This document shows, piece after piece, positions 1 to 8,753 of a DNA stretch of 64,000 nt. Source of the stretch: Blautia sp. Marseille-P3087 (GTDB lineage Bacteria; Bacillota; Clostridia; Lachnospirales; Lachnospiraceae); NCBI RefSeq assembly GCF_900120195.1, contig NZ_LT635539.1:1934649-1998648 (forward strand), in the 5' to 3' direction. Below the pieces are notes generated by a model. The model made no database searches and was not told the origin of the DNA. It saw nothing but the letters and a program-made list of their open reading frames with translations. The stretch's first letter is position 1. Every line of letters starts with the position of its first letter. The position numbers and the translations under genes are program-made.

Positions 1-423
1 CTCGGTGATGACTGTGCTTACGATACCGTTATGAACATCCACGAAAAGCTCAATGAATGGGTGGAATCACAGAAGGATTCTCCGGACCCCGCCGTTCTGA
101 CCAAGCCGGAGGTGAAACGTCTCTTCGAAGAATGCGGCGTAGAAGATGAAAAACTCGAAACATTTGACCAGACTTATGAGGCAATTGCAGGCGAAAACGC
201 ATCTCTCATGGCAAACAATATCACCAATACGCGTCGTACAGAGATCAGGACACCGGATGTCGTGATCCATGTCGACCCGGACCGTGCGATGCTGATCGAG
301 ACACAGGTCATCGACGGACGCAAATGCATTGTAATCCCGATGGAAGGTGACGTCGAGATCAATGGAATCCATGTTTTCGGTGGAAACGGCGGAAGTTCCG
401 AAGATGATCCGGAAGAATTCTGA
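1..423 (+). CDS. DUF4317 family protein, 3' end only
   Basis: The reading frame is open from the first base, so the gene begins outside the window; the visible part is 140 residues. It is acidic, without membrane segments, and ends in a Gly/Glu/Asp-rich tail (GGNGGSSEDDPEEF). The sequence resembles the C-terminal part of DUF4317 proteins, which are usually about 400 residues, common in Lachnospiraceae and of unknown function. The internal ATG at 31 has no Shine-Dalgarno and is not a start. A two-way terminator follows 12 bases after the stop. The family call is by recognition and moderately sure; no function can be assigned. Confidence 0.75.
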   Translation, partial: LGDDCAYDTVMNIHEKLNEWVESQKDSPDPAVLTKPEVKRLFEECGVEDEKLETFDQTYEAIAGENASLMANNITNTRRTEIRTPDVVIHVDPDRAMLIETQVIDGRKCIVIPMEGDVEINGIHVFGGNGGSSEDDPEEF

Positions 424-434
424 TCGTATATCGT

Positions 435-470
435 AAAAGGATGACAGGTTTTCCTGCCATCCTTTTTATA
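435..470. terminator. Two-way Rho-independent terminator
   Basis: The stem AAAAGGATG..AGG pairs with CCT..CATCCTTTTT across a TTTT loop. A/T tracts lie on both sides, so it can end the DUF4317 gene on the plus strand and the lipoprotein gene on the minus strand. Confidence 0.85.
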
Positions 471-484
471 TTTATCTTATTTGA

Positions 485-2014
485 TTATTCGTAGATTCCG
501 TTAACAGTAACATCAAATACTGCTTCTTTACCTGCAAGATCTGTTGCCTGATAATCATCCGGGAAAGTAACTTTTACTTCTACTTTATCTCCAGGATGTG
601 CACCAATCAGCTGCTCTTCGAAGTTATCAATGTATGAACCGGAACCGATCACCAGATCTGTGCCGTTTCCGTCTGTACTTCCACCGTCAAATGCAACATC
701 ATCAATCTTTCCTACATAGTCAATGTTGACTGTGTCGCCATCTTTGACCTCAAGGGATGAATCCGTGTCATAGGAAGGTGCTTCTGTAACCTCCGGAGTA
801 GCTGTAACATCTGCTTCTTCTGTTACCTCCGGTGTCTCAGTAGCGTCTGCTTCTTCTGTTACCTCTGATGTCTCAGTAGCGTCTGCTTCTTCTGTTACCT
901 CTGGTGTTTCAGTTACTTCTGCTGTCTCATCTGTAGTGTCTTCTGCTGCTGTCTGAATTGTGAATTTATGATTGTCTGTGACTTTCAGTGTCTTCAGAAC
1001 TTTCTTCTCAACTTTGATGTCAGCTTCATCCAGCCATTTGTCTGTAGTCTCTGTATACAGCTCATTTTCTCTGGTGGAGATAATGGATTCTTTCTTTGTA
1101 GCTGTCGCATCCTCGTCGTTTACTTTGTCAAGTTTGACTACGTAGTAAGCAGAATCTGCCTCAATAACATCCGGACCGACTTCGCCGTCTTTCAGTGTTC
1201 GGAGAACCTTCATTACCTCATCCGGATAATTACTGGAAGATGCTGTAGTCTCATCTTCGTCATCAGAATCCTCTTCTGACGCATCTTCATTTGTATCAAA
1301 AGAACCGCTCAGTACTGTATAAGAGTCATCTACGGATTTTGCGATCTCGCTGAAATCCCCGTCCGGATCTGCATTCAGTCCGTCAAGAATTTTCTGTGCA
1401 TCTTCTTTTTTCTGTTTGATCTCATCATCGCTCAGGTCAGATGTACTGATACTTACATAGTTAAAAGAAGACTGCTGTGCTTCCTCATCAGAAACATTCT
1501 TGTCTACGTCTGCAATGATCGGATCATGCATTCTGCTCTTATATGTCTCAAGTTCCAGATATGTCTTCACCTGATCTTCTGTAACTGCCAGAGTTTTCAG
1601 GGTGTCTTCTGTATTTGCGCTCATAAAGGCTGCTGCCGCATCGGCGATTGCCTTCTCGTCATCTTCTGTGATCTCTACATCATAATCAGCTGCTTTTTCC
1701 TTAAGGATACACATCAGCTCAATATCTTTCAGTGCCTGCTCTACTGCCTGCTCGCCATAAGTCTTGCCTTTCTCTGCCTCTGTATCCCAGATAGAATAAT
1801 CAGATCCGCCCATAAAGCTCTTGTACATGGCCTCTGCCTGCGCCTGACCCTCTCTGACAGAAAGGCTTAACATCCCAAGCGGAATCTCTGCACCATCTAC
1901 AGTTGCAACTGTCTTTGTGCCATCTAATGCTTTTTCACCACAGCCTGTGAGCATTCCCGCTGCCATTACACCGGCAAGTGCTACAACTGCTGTTTTCTTT
2001 GTCATTGTTTTCAT
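485..2014 (-). CDS. Foldase-like lipoprotein with C-terminal FKBP domain
   Basis: Probably a cell-surface peptidyl-prolyl isomerase/chaperone acting on exported proteins. The 509-residue chain starts with a lipoprotein signal (lipobox LTGC, Cys25). A SurA/PrsA-like helical part follows to about residue 190, then an acidic, poorly conserved middle. A Thr/Glu/Pro-rich stretch of 12-residue repeats (type [12 protein letters not shown]) comes next, then an FKBP-type domain in the last 90 residues ([36 protein letters not shown]). The start at 2014 is preferred because GGAGG lies 5 bases before it; the frame could be extended to 2026 or 2029, but the ribosome site would then be inside the gene. 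It is last in a minus-strand series after mfd and probably also has its own promoter. Domain order is seen; the foldase role is inferred. Confidence 0.85.
   Translation of the reverse strand: MKTMTKKTAVVALAGVMAAGMLTGCGEKALDGTKTVATVDGAEIPLGMLSLSVREGQAQAEAMYKSFMGGSDYSIWDTEAEKGKTYGEQAVEQALKDIELMCILKEKAADYDVEITEDDEKAIADAAAAFMSANTEDTLKTLAVTEDQVKTYLELETYKSRMHDPIIADVDKNVSDEEAQQSSFNYVSISTSDLSDDEIKQKKEDAQKILDGLNADPDGDFSEIAKSVDDSYTVLSGSFDTNEDASEEDSDDEDETTASSSNYPDEVMKVLRTLKDGEVGPDVIEADSAYYVVKLDKVNDEDATATKKESIISTRENELYTETTDKWLDEADIKVEKKVLKTLKVTDNHKFTIQTAAEDTTDETAEVTETPEVTEEADATETSEVTEEADATETPEVTEEADVTATPEVTEAPSYDTDSSLEVKDGDTVNIDYVGKIDDVAFDGGSTDGNGTDLVIGSGSYIDNFEEQLIGAHPGDKVEVKVTFPDDYQATDLAGKEAVFDVTVNGIYE
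781..921 (-). repeat. In-gene 36-bp tandem repeats
   Basis: About four imperfect copies of a 36-bp unit encode 12-residue acidic repeats ([14 protein letters not shown]) linking the helical and FKBP domains of the lipoprotein. The nucleotide copies are nearly identical, so copy number may vary between strains. Confidence 0.8.
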
Positions 2015-2048
2015 TTTATCCTCCATCACTGCATGAATTCATATAAAT

Positions 2049-2148
2049 AAGAGTATAAACTTTTTTCCCCGACAGGGCAAGGAAAATCACAAAAACCAGC
2101 TATTTTCACTGATATTTCACAGTTTATACTCTTCATGCAGCTGGTTTT
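2049..2148 (-). promoter_or_regulatory. Interleaved inverted repeats and promoter before the lipoprotein gene
   Basis: Two perfect inverted repeats interlock between the mfd stop and the lipoprotein gene. AGCTGGTTTT (2139-2148) pairs with AAAACCAGCT (2092-2101). AGTTTATACTCT (2121-2132) pairs with AGAGTATAAACT (2050-2061). On the minus strand the first pair is followed by TTTTTGTG and looks like a long-loop terminator for mfd. The second pair contains the -10 of a plausible promoter: -35 TTGCCC at 2080-2075, 17-base spacer, -10 TATACT at 2057-2052. The two pairs cannot form together without a pseudoknot. Confidence 0.5.
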
Positions 2149-5100
2149 ATTCTTCTACAAGCTGTTCAAGCTCTGTCAGCAGATCCGTAAGGGCTGTCAG
2201 CACATTTCCGCTTCCCTCCGGTGTAAATAAAATCTTCGGTTCCTGCTCGTTTTTGAACTGAAGACCGCGTCTGTATTTCTGCATCAATGCAGGGAATCCG
2301 ACCGGATTCAGTTTTGCATTTTCATACAAAGTGATCTTCATATCTCTTCCGATCTGTTTGATTTCTGTCACATAACAGCGATGTGCAAGCGCTTTCAGCC
2401 GCGCAATGGAAAGCAGGTTCATTACTGCCTTTGGCATCTCGCCAAAACGGTCCAAAAGTTCTTCCAGCATATCGTCATAATCCTGCTGCGTCTCGATCCC
2501 GGCGATTCGTTTGTAAATATCCAGCTTCTGATATTCGTTGCTGATATAAGAATCCGGTATAAATGCATCCATGTTCAGATCGATCGTTGTCTCGAAATCC
2601 TCCATAGTATGAATACCTTTTGCCTCTTTGACCGCCTCGCTGAGCATCTTACAGTAAAGGTCATAACCGACCGCATTCATATGTCCATGCTGCTCTGCCC
2701 CTAGAAGATTTCCCGCTCCTCGAAGCTCCAGATCACGCATCGCAATCTTGAATCCACTTCCGAGATCCGTATATTCGCGAATCGCTGACAGACGCTTTTC
2801 TGCTGTTTCTTTCAGCATGGTATTTCTGCGGTACATCAGAAACGCATATGCCGTACGGTTTGAGCGTCCGATTCTTCCTCGCAGCTGATAAAGCTGTGAA
2901 AGTCCATATCTGTCTGAATCATGTATGATCATGGTGTTTACATTGGAAATATCCAGGCCTGTCTCAATGATCGTAGTCGAAACAAGCACATCGATATCTC
3001 CATTGATGAATGCAAACATGACAGCTTCAAGTTCACGCTCGCTCATCTGTCCGTGTGCAAAATCCACCCTCGCCTCCGGAAGAAGTTTCGCGATTCTGGC
3101 AGCCACATCTGCAATGTCATTGACACGGTTATAAACATAATATACCTGTCCGCCTCTTCGAAGCTCACGGTTAATCGCCTCACGGACGGTCTCTTCATCA
3201 TACTCCATAACGTACGTCTGGATCGGCACACGATCCATCGGCGGCTCCTCCAGGACACTCATATCACGAATACCGATCATACTCATATGAAGGGTTCGCG
3301 GAATCGGTGTTGCCGTCAGTGTCAGTACATCGATGTCTTTTTTCAGCTGCTTGATTTTTTCTTTGTGGGCCACGCCGAAACGCTGCTCCTCATCAATGAT
3401 CAGAAGTCCTAAATTTTTGTATTCTACATCCTTTGAAAGTACACGGTGCGTACCTACGACAATATCTACCTGCCCTTTTTTGAGATCTTCGATGGTTTTT
3501 TTCTGCTGTGCAGGTGTACGGAAACGACAGAGCAGGTCCACACGTACCGGAAACTCTTTCATTCGCTGAATAAAAGTATTATAAATCTGCTGTGCAAGAA
3601 TCGTTGTAGGAACGAGATAGACTACCTGACGGCTCTCCTGCACCGCTTTAAATGCGGCACGAAGTGCAACCTCTGTCTTGCCGTAGCCGACATCCCCGCA
3701 CACAAGACGATCCATGATTTTTGTGCTTTCCATGTCCCGCTTCGTATCTTCGATTGCGGAGAGCTGATCCTCTGTCTCCTCATACGGAAACATTTCTTCA
3801 AACTCCCGCTGCCAGACAGTGTCAGGGCCACAGACATAGCCTTCTTTTTCCTGACGTACCGCATAAAGTTCAACCAGCTCACGGGCAATGTTTCGGACTG
3901 CACCTTTGACCTTTGATTTGGTCTTTTTCCATTCCTGACCGCCGAGGCGATTCAGTTTCGGGGGCTTCGCAGTCTCCGCCCCGGAATATTTCTGCAGTGC
4001 ATCAAGCTGTGTTGCAAGAATATAGAGGTTGCTTCCGTTTCGGTATTCAATCTTAATATAATCCTTCGCGACTTTGTCGACAGCAACCTTTTCGATACCA
4101 CGATAAATACCGAGTCCATGCTTTTCATGGACAACAAAATCGCCGATCGACAATTCAGAAAAGTCCTGAATACGCTTTCCGTTATATTCTTTTTTCTTTT
4201 TGCGCTTCTTCTGCTCTTTACCGAAAATATCCGTCTCTGTGATCACTGCAAATTTGACCATCGGGTATTCAAACCCTTTTCTCGCATGGCCATAAGCAAC
4301 CATGATCTCGCCAGGTTCCAGAATGCGATCCGAATCTTTCCCGTAAAAAGCGCTTAAACCTTCGTCCTGCAGATCTTTTGCGAGACGTTCGGCACGGGTT
4401 CTTGATCCGGAAAGAAGCACGATCCGGTAGCCCTCTTTTTTGTACTGTTTCAGATCCTTTACCAGAAGCTCAAAGCTGCTCTGGTATGAATTCATGGATT
4501 TTACGGTCAGATTAAACTGTCCTGTGATCTTCCATCCGGATTTACGCGGATCAAGAAGGGAAAGCCCGATACAGTTACATCTGTTGAGCTTTTTGCACAG
4601 TTCTTCCCAGGAGCACATCCAGTTACCGGAAAGTGTCGTCTCGCCTTTTTCCTGACGGTTCCGGCAGCTCTGCTGAAATTCTTCTTCGACTGCCTTCGCA
4701 TTTTCTTCCAGATGATTTAATTCATCCAGAAAGAGCATCGAATCTCCGTCTTTGAAATAATCAATAAAAGTAACCCCGCCCTTTTCGATCGGCTGCTCTG
4801 CTGCCGGATAGATCATAATCTCATCCAGATTTTCCAGAGATCTCTGGCTCTGTGCGTCAAAGCTTCGGATGGAATCAATCTCATCTCCCCAGAGCTCGAT
4901 TCGCCATGGATTTTCTTCGGTAAGAGAATAAATATCAATGATACCACCTCTTATTGAAAACTGTCCCGGCATCTCTACCTGTCCGACGCGCTCATATCCC
5001 ATATGAACCAGTGCTGCTGTCAGTTTGTCCATATCAAGGCTGCTGTCATTACGGAAATGTATGAGCTGTTTTTCAATCTTTTCCAGCGGAAGCAGATAAT

Positions 5101-5473
5101 CCATACAGCCATCAATACTGGTAACGACCGTAATCTCCTCCTGCCGTTCCAGAAGCGCACGGATAACCTGCATGCGCTGACGTATCAGAAGGTTTCCGTG
5201 AATATCTGCCTGAAAGAAGAGCAGATCCTTTGCCGGATAATAATAAACACGCTTATCATAAAAGCGGTAATCCTCGTAAAGATCTTTTGCTGTCTTTTCA
5301 TCTGCCGCAATTACCAGATGAGATGGAAAAAGCCCGGAAAGCCCATACATAAGATGAGCTTTCTGGGACTCTATACAACCACTGACTTCCAGAATTCCAT
5401 GATTCTTTTTTGCCTGTTTTTCAATTTCTTCGATCTCTGCAAGACTTTGCAGAGGCTGCAAAAATGTTTTCAT
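2147..5473 (-). CDS. mfd: Transcription-repair coupling factor Mfd
   Basis: Mfd removes RNA polymerase stalled at DNA lesions and recruits UvrA for nucleotide excision repair. At 1108 residues it is slightly shorter than the usual 1150-1180. It has the N-terminal UvrB-like region, the RNA-polymerase-interacting domain near 440-510 ([18 protein letters not shown]), a superfamily 2 helicase core with Walker [10 protein letters not shown] and the DEEQ box (IIDEEQRFG), helicase motif VI (QLRGRIGRS) and the C-terminal TRCF domain. Its start overlaps the pth stop by 4 bases, so the two are translationally coupled; pth-mfd is a common Firmicutes pair. A Shine-Dalgarno (GGGGAATGT) lies inside the pth end. 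Nothing looks damaged. Confidence 0.98.
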   Translation of the reverse strand: MKTFLQPLQSLAEIEEIEKQAKKNHGILEVSGCIESQKAHLMYGLSGLFPSHLVIAADEKTAKDLYEDYRFYDKRVYYYPAKDLLFFQADIHGNLLIRQRMQVIRALLERQEEITVVTSIDGCMDYLLPLEKIEKQLIHFRNDSSLDMDKLTAALVHMGYERVGQVEMPGQFSIRGGIIDIYSLTEENPWRIELWGDEIDSIRSFDAQSQRSLENLDEIMIYPAAEQPIEKGGVTFIDYFKDGDSMLFLDELNHLEENAKAVEEEFQQSCRNRQEKGETTLSGNWMCSWEELCKKLNRCNCIGLSLLDPRKSGWKITGQFNLTVKSMNSYQSSFELLVKDLKQYKKEGYRIVLLSGSRTRAERLAKDLQDEGLSAFYGKDSDRILEPGEIMVAYGHARKGFEYPMVKFAVITETDIFGKEQKKRKKKKEYNGKRIQDFSELSIGDFVVHEKHGLGIYRGIEKVAVDKVAKDYIKIEYRNGSNLYILATQLDALQKYSGAETAKPPKLNRLGGQEWKKTKSKVKGAVRNIARELVELYAVRQEKEGYVCGPDTVWQREFEEMFPYEETEDQLSAIEDTKRDMESTKIMDRLVCGDVGYGKTEVALRAAFKAVQESRQVVYLVPTTILAQQIYNTFIQRMKEFPVRVDLLCRFRTPAQQKKTIEDLKKGQVDIVVGTHRVLSKDVEYKNLGLLIIDEEQRFGVAHKEKIKQLKKDIDVLTLTATPIPRTLHMSMIGIRDMSVLEEPPMDRVPIQTYVMEYDEETVREAINRELRRGGQVYYVYNRVNDIADVAARIAKLLPEARVDFAHGQMSERELEAVMFAFINGDIDVLVSTTIIETGLDISNVNTMIIHDSDRYGLSQLYQLRGRIGRSNRTAYAFLMYRRNTMLKETAEKRLSAIREYTDLGSGFKIAMRDLELRGAGNLLGAEQHGHMNAVGYDLYCKMLSEAVKEAKGIHTMEDFETTIDLNMDAFIPDSYISNEYQKLDIYKRIAGIETQQDYDDMLEELLDRFGEMPKAVMNLLSIARLKALAHRCYVTEIKQIGRDMKITLYENAKLNPVGFPALMQKYRRGLQFKNEQEPKILFTPEGSGNVLTALTDLLTELEQLVEE

Positions 5474-6048
5474 ACATTCCCCGTTTTCTTGTTATATTCA
5501 TTCATGGCTGCGTCCACGCTGTCCGTCAGAATCAGTTCAACTGCTTTGCACGCTCTCTCCTGCGCTTCTTCGACAAGGACACGGTCATCCTTATCAAATC
5601 TTCCCAGCACATAATCAGCCAGATCCCAGCCCTTTGGCTTCGCACCAACGCCAACTTTGATACGCACAAAGTTCTGTGTTCCGAGCTGCTGTATAATGTG
5701 TTTGATTCCATTATGACCGCCCGCACTGCCTTTTTTGCGGATACGGAGCTGTCCCGGATCAAGATCGATATCATCATAAATGACGATCATCTCTGTCTCC
5801 GGATTGATCTTGAAGTAGTTTGCCATCTCCCGGATCGGTCCACCGCTTAAGTTCATATAAGAAAGCGGCTTCATCAGAATCACCGGCTGTCCGCCGATTC
5901 TTCCTTTTCCGTACATGGCATTAAATTTCACGCCAGCCTGCGGAACCTGATATTCTTCCACAAGCTTGTCTATTACATCAAATCCCATATTATGGCGTGT
6001 TGCTTCATACTGCCTTCCGGGATTTCCCAAACCTACGATCAGATACAT
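5470..6048 (-). CDS. pth: Peptidyl-tRNA hydrolase
   Basis: Cleaves peptidyl-tRNAs that drop off ribosomes, recycling tRNA. The 192-residue chain has the usual length and motifs: GLGNPGRQYEATRHNMGF with the catalytic His near residue 20, KPLSYMNLSGG, the DDIDLDPG segment and GSAGGHNGIKHI. GAGG lies 8 bases before the ATG. It overlaps mfd by 4 bases and follows the CobW-like gene after 18 bases, which places it inside the same minus-strand transcription unit. Confidence 0.98.
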   Translation of the reverse strand: MYLIVGLGNPGRQYEATRHNMGFDVIDKLVEEYQVPQAGVKFNAMYGKGRIGGQPVILMKPLSYMNLSGGPIREMANYFKINPETEMIVIYDDIDLDPGQLRIRKKGSAGGHNGIKHIIQQLGTQNFVRIKVGVGAKPKGWDLADYVLGRFDKDDRVLVEEAQERACKAVELILTDSVDAAMNEYNKKTGNV

Positions 6049-6066
6049 TATTAATTCCTCACTGTG

Positions 6067-7020
6067 CTAATTAAAGTAAACCATCTCATCTGCCAGCGGT
6101 TCACAGGTCTCCACGTATTCTGCATCCAGAACAATCCCCTCTTCACCCTGGTATTCGTTGCGCTTCTCAATACCGACTTTTGCAGTAACTTCTACCCACT
6201 GTCCTGCTGTAAGCTTCGGTGCATAAGCACTCTTGCACACATAGCCGAGAAAAGTCGTATCGTCCGCACAACAGGTCATGGCTGTACGTCCCGGAACAAA
6301 GAATTTGCTTCCCATTCCGCGCGGTTTCATGACTCTTGCTTTGAATTTGACAGTTTTACCTTCATAGTTTTCGGGATGATCCATCGCATCTACAAACCAG
6401 ATACCATAATCTTCCGGCAGTATCTCGATAACCGGTGCGTTCATATCGAATGGCATCTCATCCTGGAAGATATCACCAAGTTCGCCTTCTTCATCCTCAA
6501 AAATAACTTCAGCTCTCTGGTTGGCAACCTTGATTCCACGACGGTAAGTCGGAAGCGGATCTTCTTTCTTGCAACGGTTAAAGATGACCATATCTGTATT
6601 TTTTATCATATCCATAAAAATGGATTTCATGTTTGCCATATACATCTGGAAAGTGCTGCCATCGACACATGTGATCTGCTGCTCGACGCCCCAGCCTTCC
6701 GGAAGCTGCATCTTTTCAAAATTGCTTACCAGCCACATGCCATTATATTCTATGATGACACGCTCTGGCTGATGAAGAATATCCATTGCGACAAGACGGT
6801 CTGTTGTAAAATCTTCTTCGTTTTCGATGACTTCCACAACTGTATTGTTTGCTTTCAAAATTGCCGGATCATATTCTTCTTCACCTTCTTCACAGAGGAT
6901 CAGAAGTGTCTTTCCGTCTGTGTGAAAATAGTCCTGCTGGATCGTGAAGCTTAAGAACGATGTTTTACCGCTCTCCAGAAAACCGGTCATTAAATAAATC
7001 GGTACTGTAATTTCATTCAT
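6067..7020 (-). CDS. COG0523-type GTPase-like protein with C-terminal OB-fold-like region
   Basis: Likely works with the neighbouring CobW-type GTPase in metal handling. The N-terminal half (317 residues in total) resembles COG0523 GTPases: Walker A GFLESGKTSF near residues 13-22 and an NRCKKEDP segment in the NKxD position. The family's GCxCC metal motif is absent. The C-terminal third (about 210-317) resembles the DUF1980/TIGR03943 type (GKTVKFKARV, FVPGRTAMTCCADDTTFLGYVC, GQWVEVTAKVG), found in partner proteins of zinc-related GTPases. It starts 21 bases after the upstream GTPase gene. The fusion is seen; the metal role is inferred and the metal is unknown. Confidence 0.75.
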   Translation of the reverse strand: MNEITVPIYLMTGFLESGKTSFLSFTIQQDYFHTDGKTLLILCEEGEEEYDPAILKANNTVVEVIENEEDFTTDRLVAMDILHQPERVIIEYNGMWLVSNFEKMQLPEGWGVEQQITCVDGSTFQMYMANMKSIFMDMIKNTDMVIFNRCKKEDPLPTYRRGIKVANQRAEVIFEDEEGELGDIFQDEMPFDMNAPVIEILPEDYGIWFVDAMDHPENYEGKTVKFKARVMKPRGMGSKFFVPGRTAMTCCADDTTFLGYVCKSAYAPKLTAGQWVEVTAKVGIEKRNEYQGEEGIVLDAEYVETCEPLADEMVYFN

Positions 7021-7041
7021 GAACTATATTATCCTCCATCA

Positions 7042-8220
7042 TTACAGGCCAAAAAGTTCAGCCAGTTTGTCCTCTTTCAGTTTGGATCCGATTACGCAGA
7101 GACGACCTGTGTATTCCGGTGCACCTTCACGGATCTCTGTTTCTTCCGGAACCATATCAAAGTAGATCCATGTTCCGTCTTCTGCCGGAAGCATACCTTT
7201 TGCACGAAGGATGATACCGTACTCGTCTGATGCTGAAAGAGCTTCAAGCATTTTCTCAAGATTTTCTCTTGTAAATTTCCTGATCGTCTCACGGCCCCAG
7301 CTTGTAAACACCTCATCTGCATGATGATGGTGATGGTCATGATGATCATGTCCACAGCCACATTCATGGTCATGATCGTGATGATGATGCTCATGCTCTT
7401 CGTGATCGTGGTCATGTCCACACCCGCATTCATGGTCATGGTCGTGATGATGCTCATGTTCTTCGTGATCGTGGTCATGTCCACATCCGCATTCATGGTC
7501 ATGGTCGTGATGATGCTCATGTTCTTCATGATCATGATGGTGATGTTCGCCATGTTCATGTACATGTCCGCATTCCGGGCATACTTCCTCTTCTTCCATC
7601 AATTCCTGCGCAAGGGATACCGGATGTTCCATAACATCAAGAAGTTTCTTTCCGTCCAGTTTTTCAATCGGTGTAGTGATGATTGCAGCTTTTGCATTGA
7701 TCTCACGGAGAAGTTCCAGCGCAGCCTGTGCTTTTGCTTCATCTACGATATCAGTACGGCTCATAATGATTGCTCCGGCATATTCTACCTGATTATTAAA
7801 GAACTCACCAAAGTTTCTCATATACATTTTGCATTTCTTTGCATCAACAACAGTTGTGTAGCTGTTCAGTACAAGCCCTGTCTCTTCTTCAACACCCTGT
7901 ACAGCCTTGATAACATCAGATAATTTGCCGACACCGGATGGCTCGATCAAGATTCGGTCCGGATGATATTTGCTGATTACTTCTTTCAGAGATGCACCAA
8001 AATCACCAACCAGTGAGCAGCAGATACATCCTGAATTCATTTCGCGAATCTGAATTCCTGCTTCTTTCAGGAAACCACCATCAATACCGATTTCACCGAA
8101 TTCATTTTCAATCAGTACGACCTGCTCGCCCTGAAATGCGTCTTTCAGAAGCTTTTTAATCAGTGTTGTTTTACCGGCTCCAAGAAATCCGGAAATAATG
8201 TCAATTTTAGTTTTTTCCAT
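7042..8220 (-). CDS. CobW/COG0523 metal GTPase with His/Cys-rich repeats
   Basis: A G3E-family P-loop GTPase of the type that inserts or delivers metals such as zinc. Seen in its 392 residues: Walker A GFLGAGKTT, the family metal motif GCICC (SGCICCSLVGDF), Walker B-like ILIEPSGVG, SRTD at the base-recognition site, and a C-terminal CobW_C domain. Between them lies a long linker of tandem 21-22 residue repeats such as HDHDHEEHEHHHDHDHECGC, preceded by CPECGH. The start at 8220 follows AGAGGAAA; an extension to 8253 lacks a ribosome site. It is first in the series leading to pth and mfd. The His/Cys tract points to high-capacity metal binding, probably Zn, but this is not proven by sequence. 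Confidence 0.9.
   Translation of the reverse strand: MEKTKIDIISGFLGAGKTTLIKKLLKDAFQGEQVVLIENEFGEIGIDGGFLKEAGIQIREMNSGCICCSLVGDFGASLKEVISKYHPDRILIEPSGVGKLSDVIKAVQGVEEETGLVLNSYTTVVDAKKCKMYMRNFGEFFNNQVEYAGAIIMSRTDIVDEAKAQAALELLREINAKAAIITTPIEKLDGKKLLDVMEHPVSLAQELMEEEEVCPECGHVHEHGEHHHHDHEEHEHHHDHDHECGCGHDHDHEEHEHHHDHDHECGCGHDHDHEEHEHHHHDHDHECGCGHDHHDHHHHHADEVFTSWGRETIRKFTRENLEKMLEALSASDEYGIILRAKGMLPAEDGTWIYFDMVPEETEIREGAPEYTGRLCVIGSKLKEDKLAELFGL
7321..7560 (-). repeat. In-gene 63-66-bp tandem repeats, His/Cys coding
   Basis: Three near-identical units plus partial ones encode the His/Asp/Glu tract with ECGCG spacers in the CobW-type GTPase. Identity at the DNA level suggests recent expansion by slippage or recombination. 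Confidence 0.85.
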
Positions 8221-8300
8221 GGTTGTATTTCCTCTCTTTCTGCCCGAAGACAAAGTAACTCTTGTTTATTTGTTTTATACCACTAACTCATAACGTAATT

Positions 8301-8330
8301 TAACCAGGAGGCATTTATACCCCCTGGTTA
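8301..8330. promoter_or_regulatory. Inverted repeat upstream of the metal GTPase operon
   Basis: TAACCAGGAGG and CCCCCTGGTTA form an 11-bp stem with one mismatch around an 8-base loop. It lies after the stop of the 77-residue gene and upstream of the GTPase gene. It could be the terminator of the former, but no T-run follows, or an operator for the latter. Choice not settled by sequence. Confidence 0.4.
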
Positions 8331-8364
8331 TAATGTCCACAGAGACTCTTATTATTCATTAAGA

Positions 8365-8598
8365 TCAGCCGTTGATCATGAAGCTGAGAAGTTTGTCGAT
8401 ATCTTCTTTCTCATATGCAACGATCTCAAGTTCCGGAATTTCTCCGCCGGAGAAGATGTTTGCAAGAGATACGTACTGGGAAAGTTTGGATTTGAGGTTC
8501 AGTCTGTCTCCTTCACCTGTTACCAGTTCTACTTTGCCTTTACAGCTATCTACTACTTCAAAAAATTTGTCAATGTCTTTAATATTTGATACTTTCAT
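8365..8598 (-). CDS. Small conserved hypothetical protein, 77 residues
   Basis: I do not recognise a named domain. The protein is soluble with mixed charge (MKVSNIKDIDKFFEVVDSC..., ending LLSFMING). A clear GAAAGGAG lies 8 bases before the ATG and codon use is like the neighbours, so it is very probably expressed. It stands alone between glgB and the metal GTPase genes, and the glgB-side hairpin at 8693-8728 separates it from glgB. No function is proposed. Confidence 0.7.
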   Translation of the reverse strand: MKVSNIKDIDKFFEVVDSCKGKVELVTGEGDRLNLKSKLSQYVSLANIFSGGEIPELEIVAYEKEDIDKLLSFMING

Positions 8599-8692
8599 TT
8601 TTGTTTCTCCTTTCAGAATTTTATTATTTAAATTATATATTTCTTAGCTATCTCATACCTTTCGGTCGCGTTCAGTATAACCTATCTTCACA

Positions 8693-8728
8693 GAAAAAGC
8701 AATGGCTTTTACATACAATTAACCATTG
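8693..8728 (-). terminator. Rho-independent terminator of glgB
   Basis: On the minus strand CAATGG and CCATTG close a hairpin that is followed by CTTTTTCTG, about 26 bases beyond the glgB stop. Confidence 0.75.
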
Positions 8729-8753
8729 ATTTCAACCCCACTTTTGTACAGGA

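Noticed and set aside
781-921. Regular 36-bp units considered as a CRISPR array
   Set aside because: Units are contiguous without unique spacers and are in frame inside a lipoprotein gene.
6064-6954. 296-codon plus-strand frame over the GTPase-like gene
   Set aside because: Shadow of the real gene in reverse; no ribosome site.
7321-7923. 200-codon Met/Val/Phe-rich plus-strand frame
   Set aside because: It is the complement of the His-rich repeat (CAT/CAC codons read as ATG/GTG), not a membrane protein.
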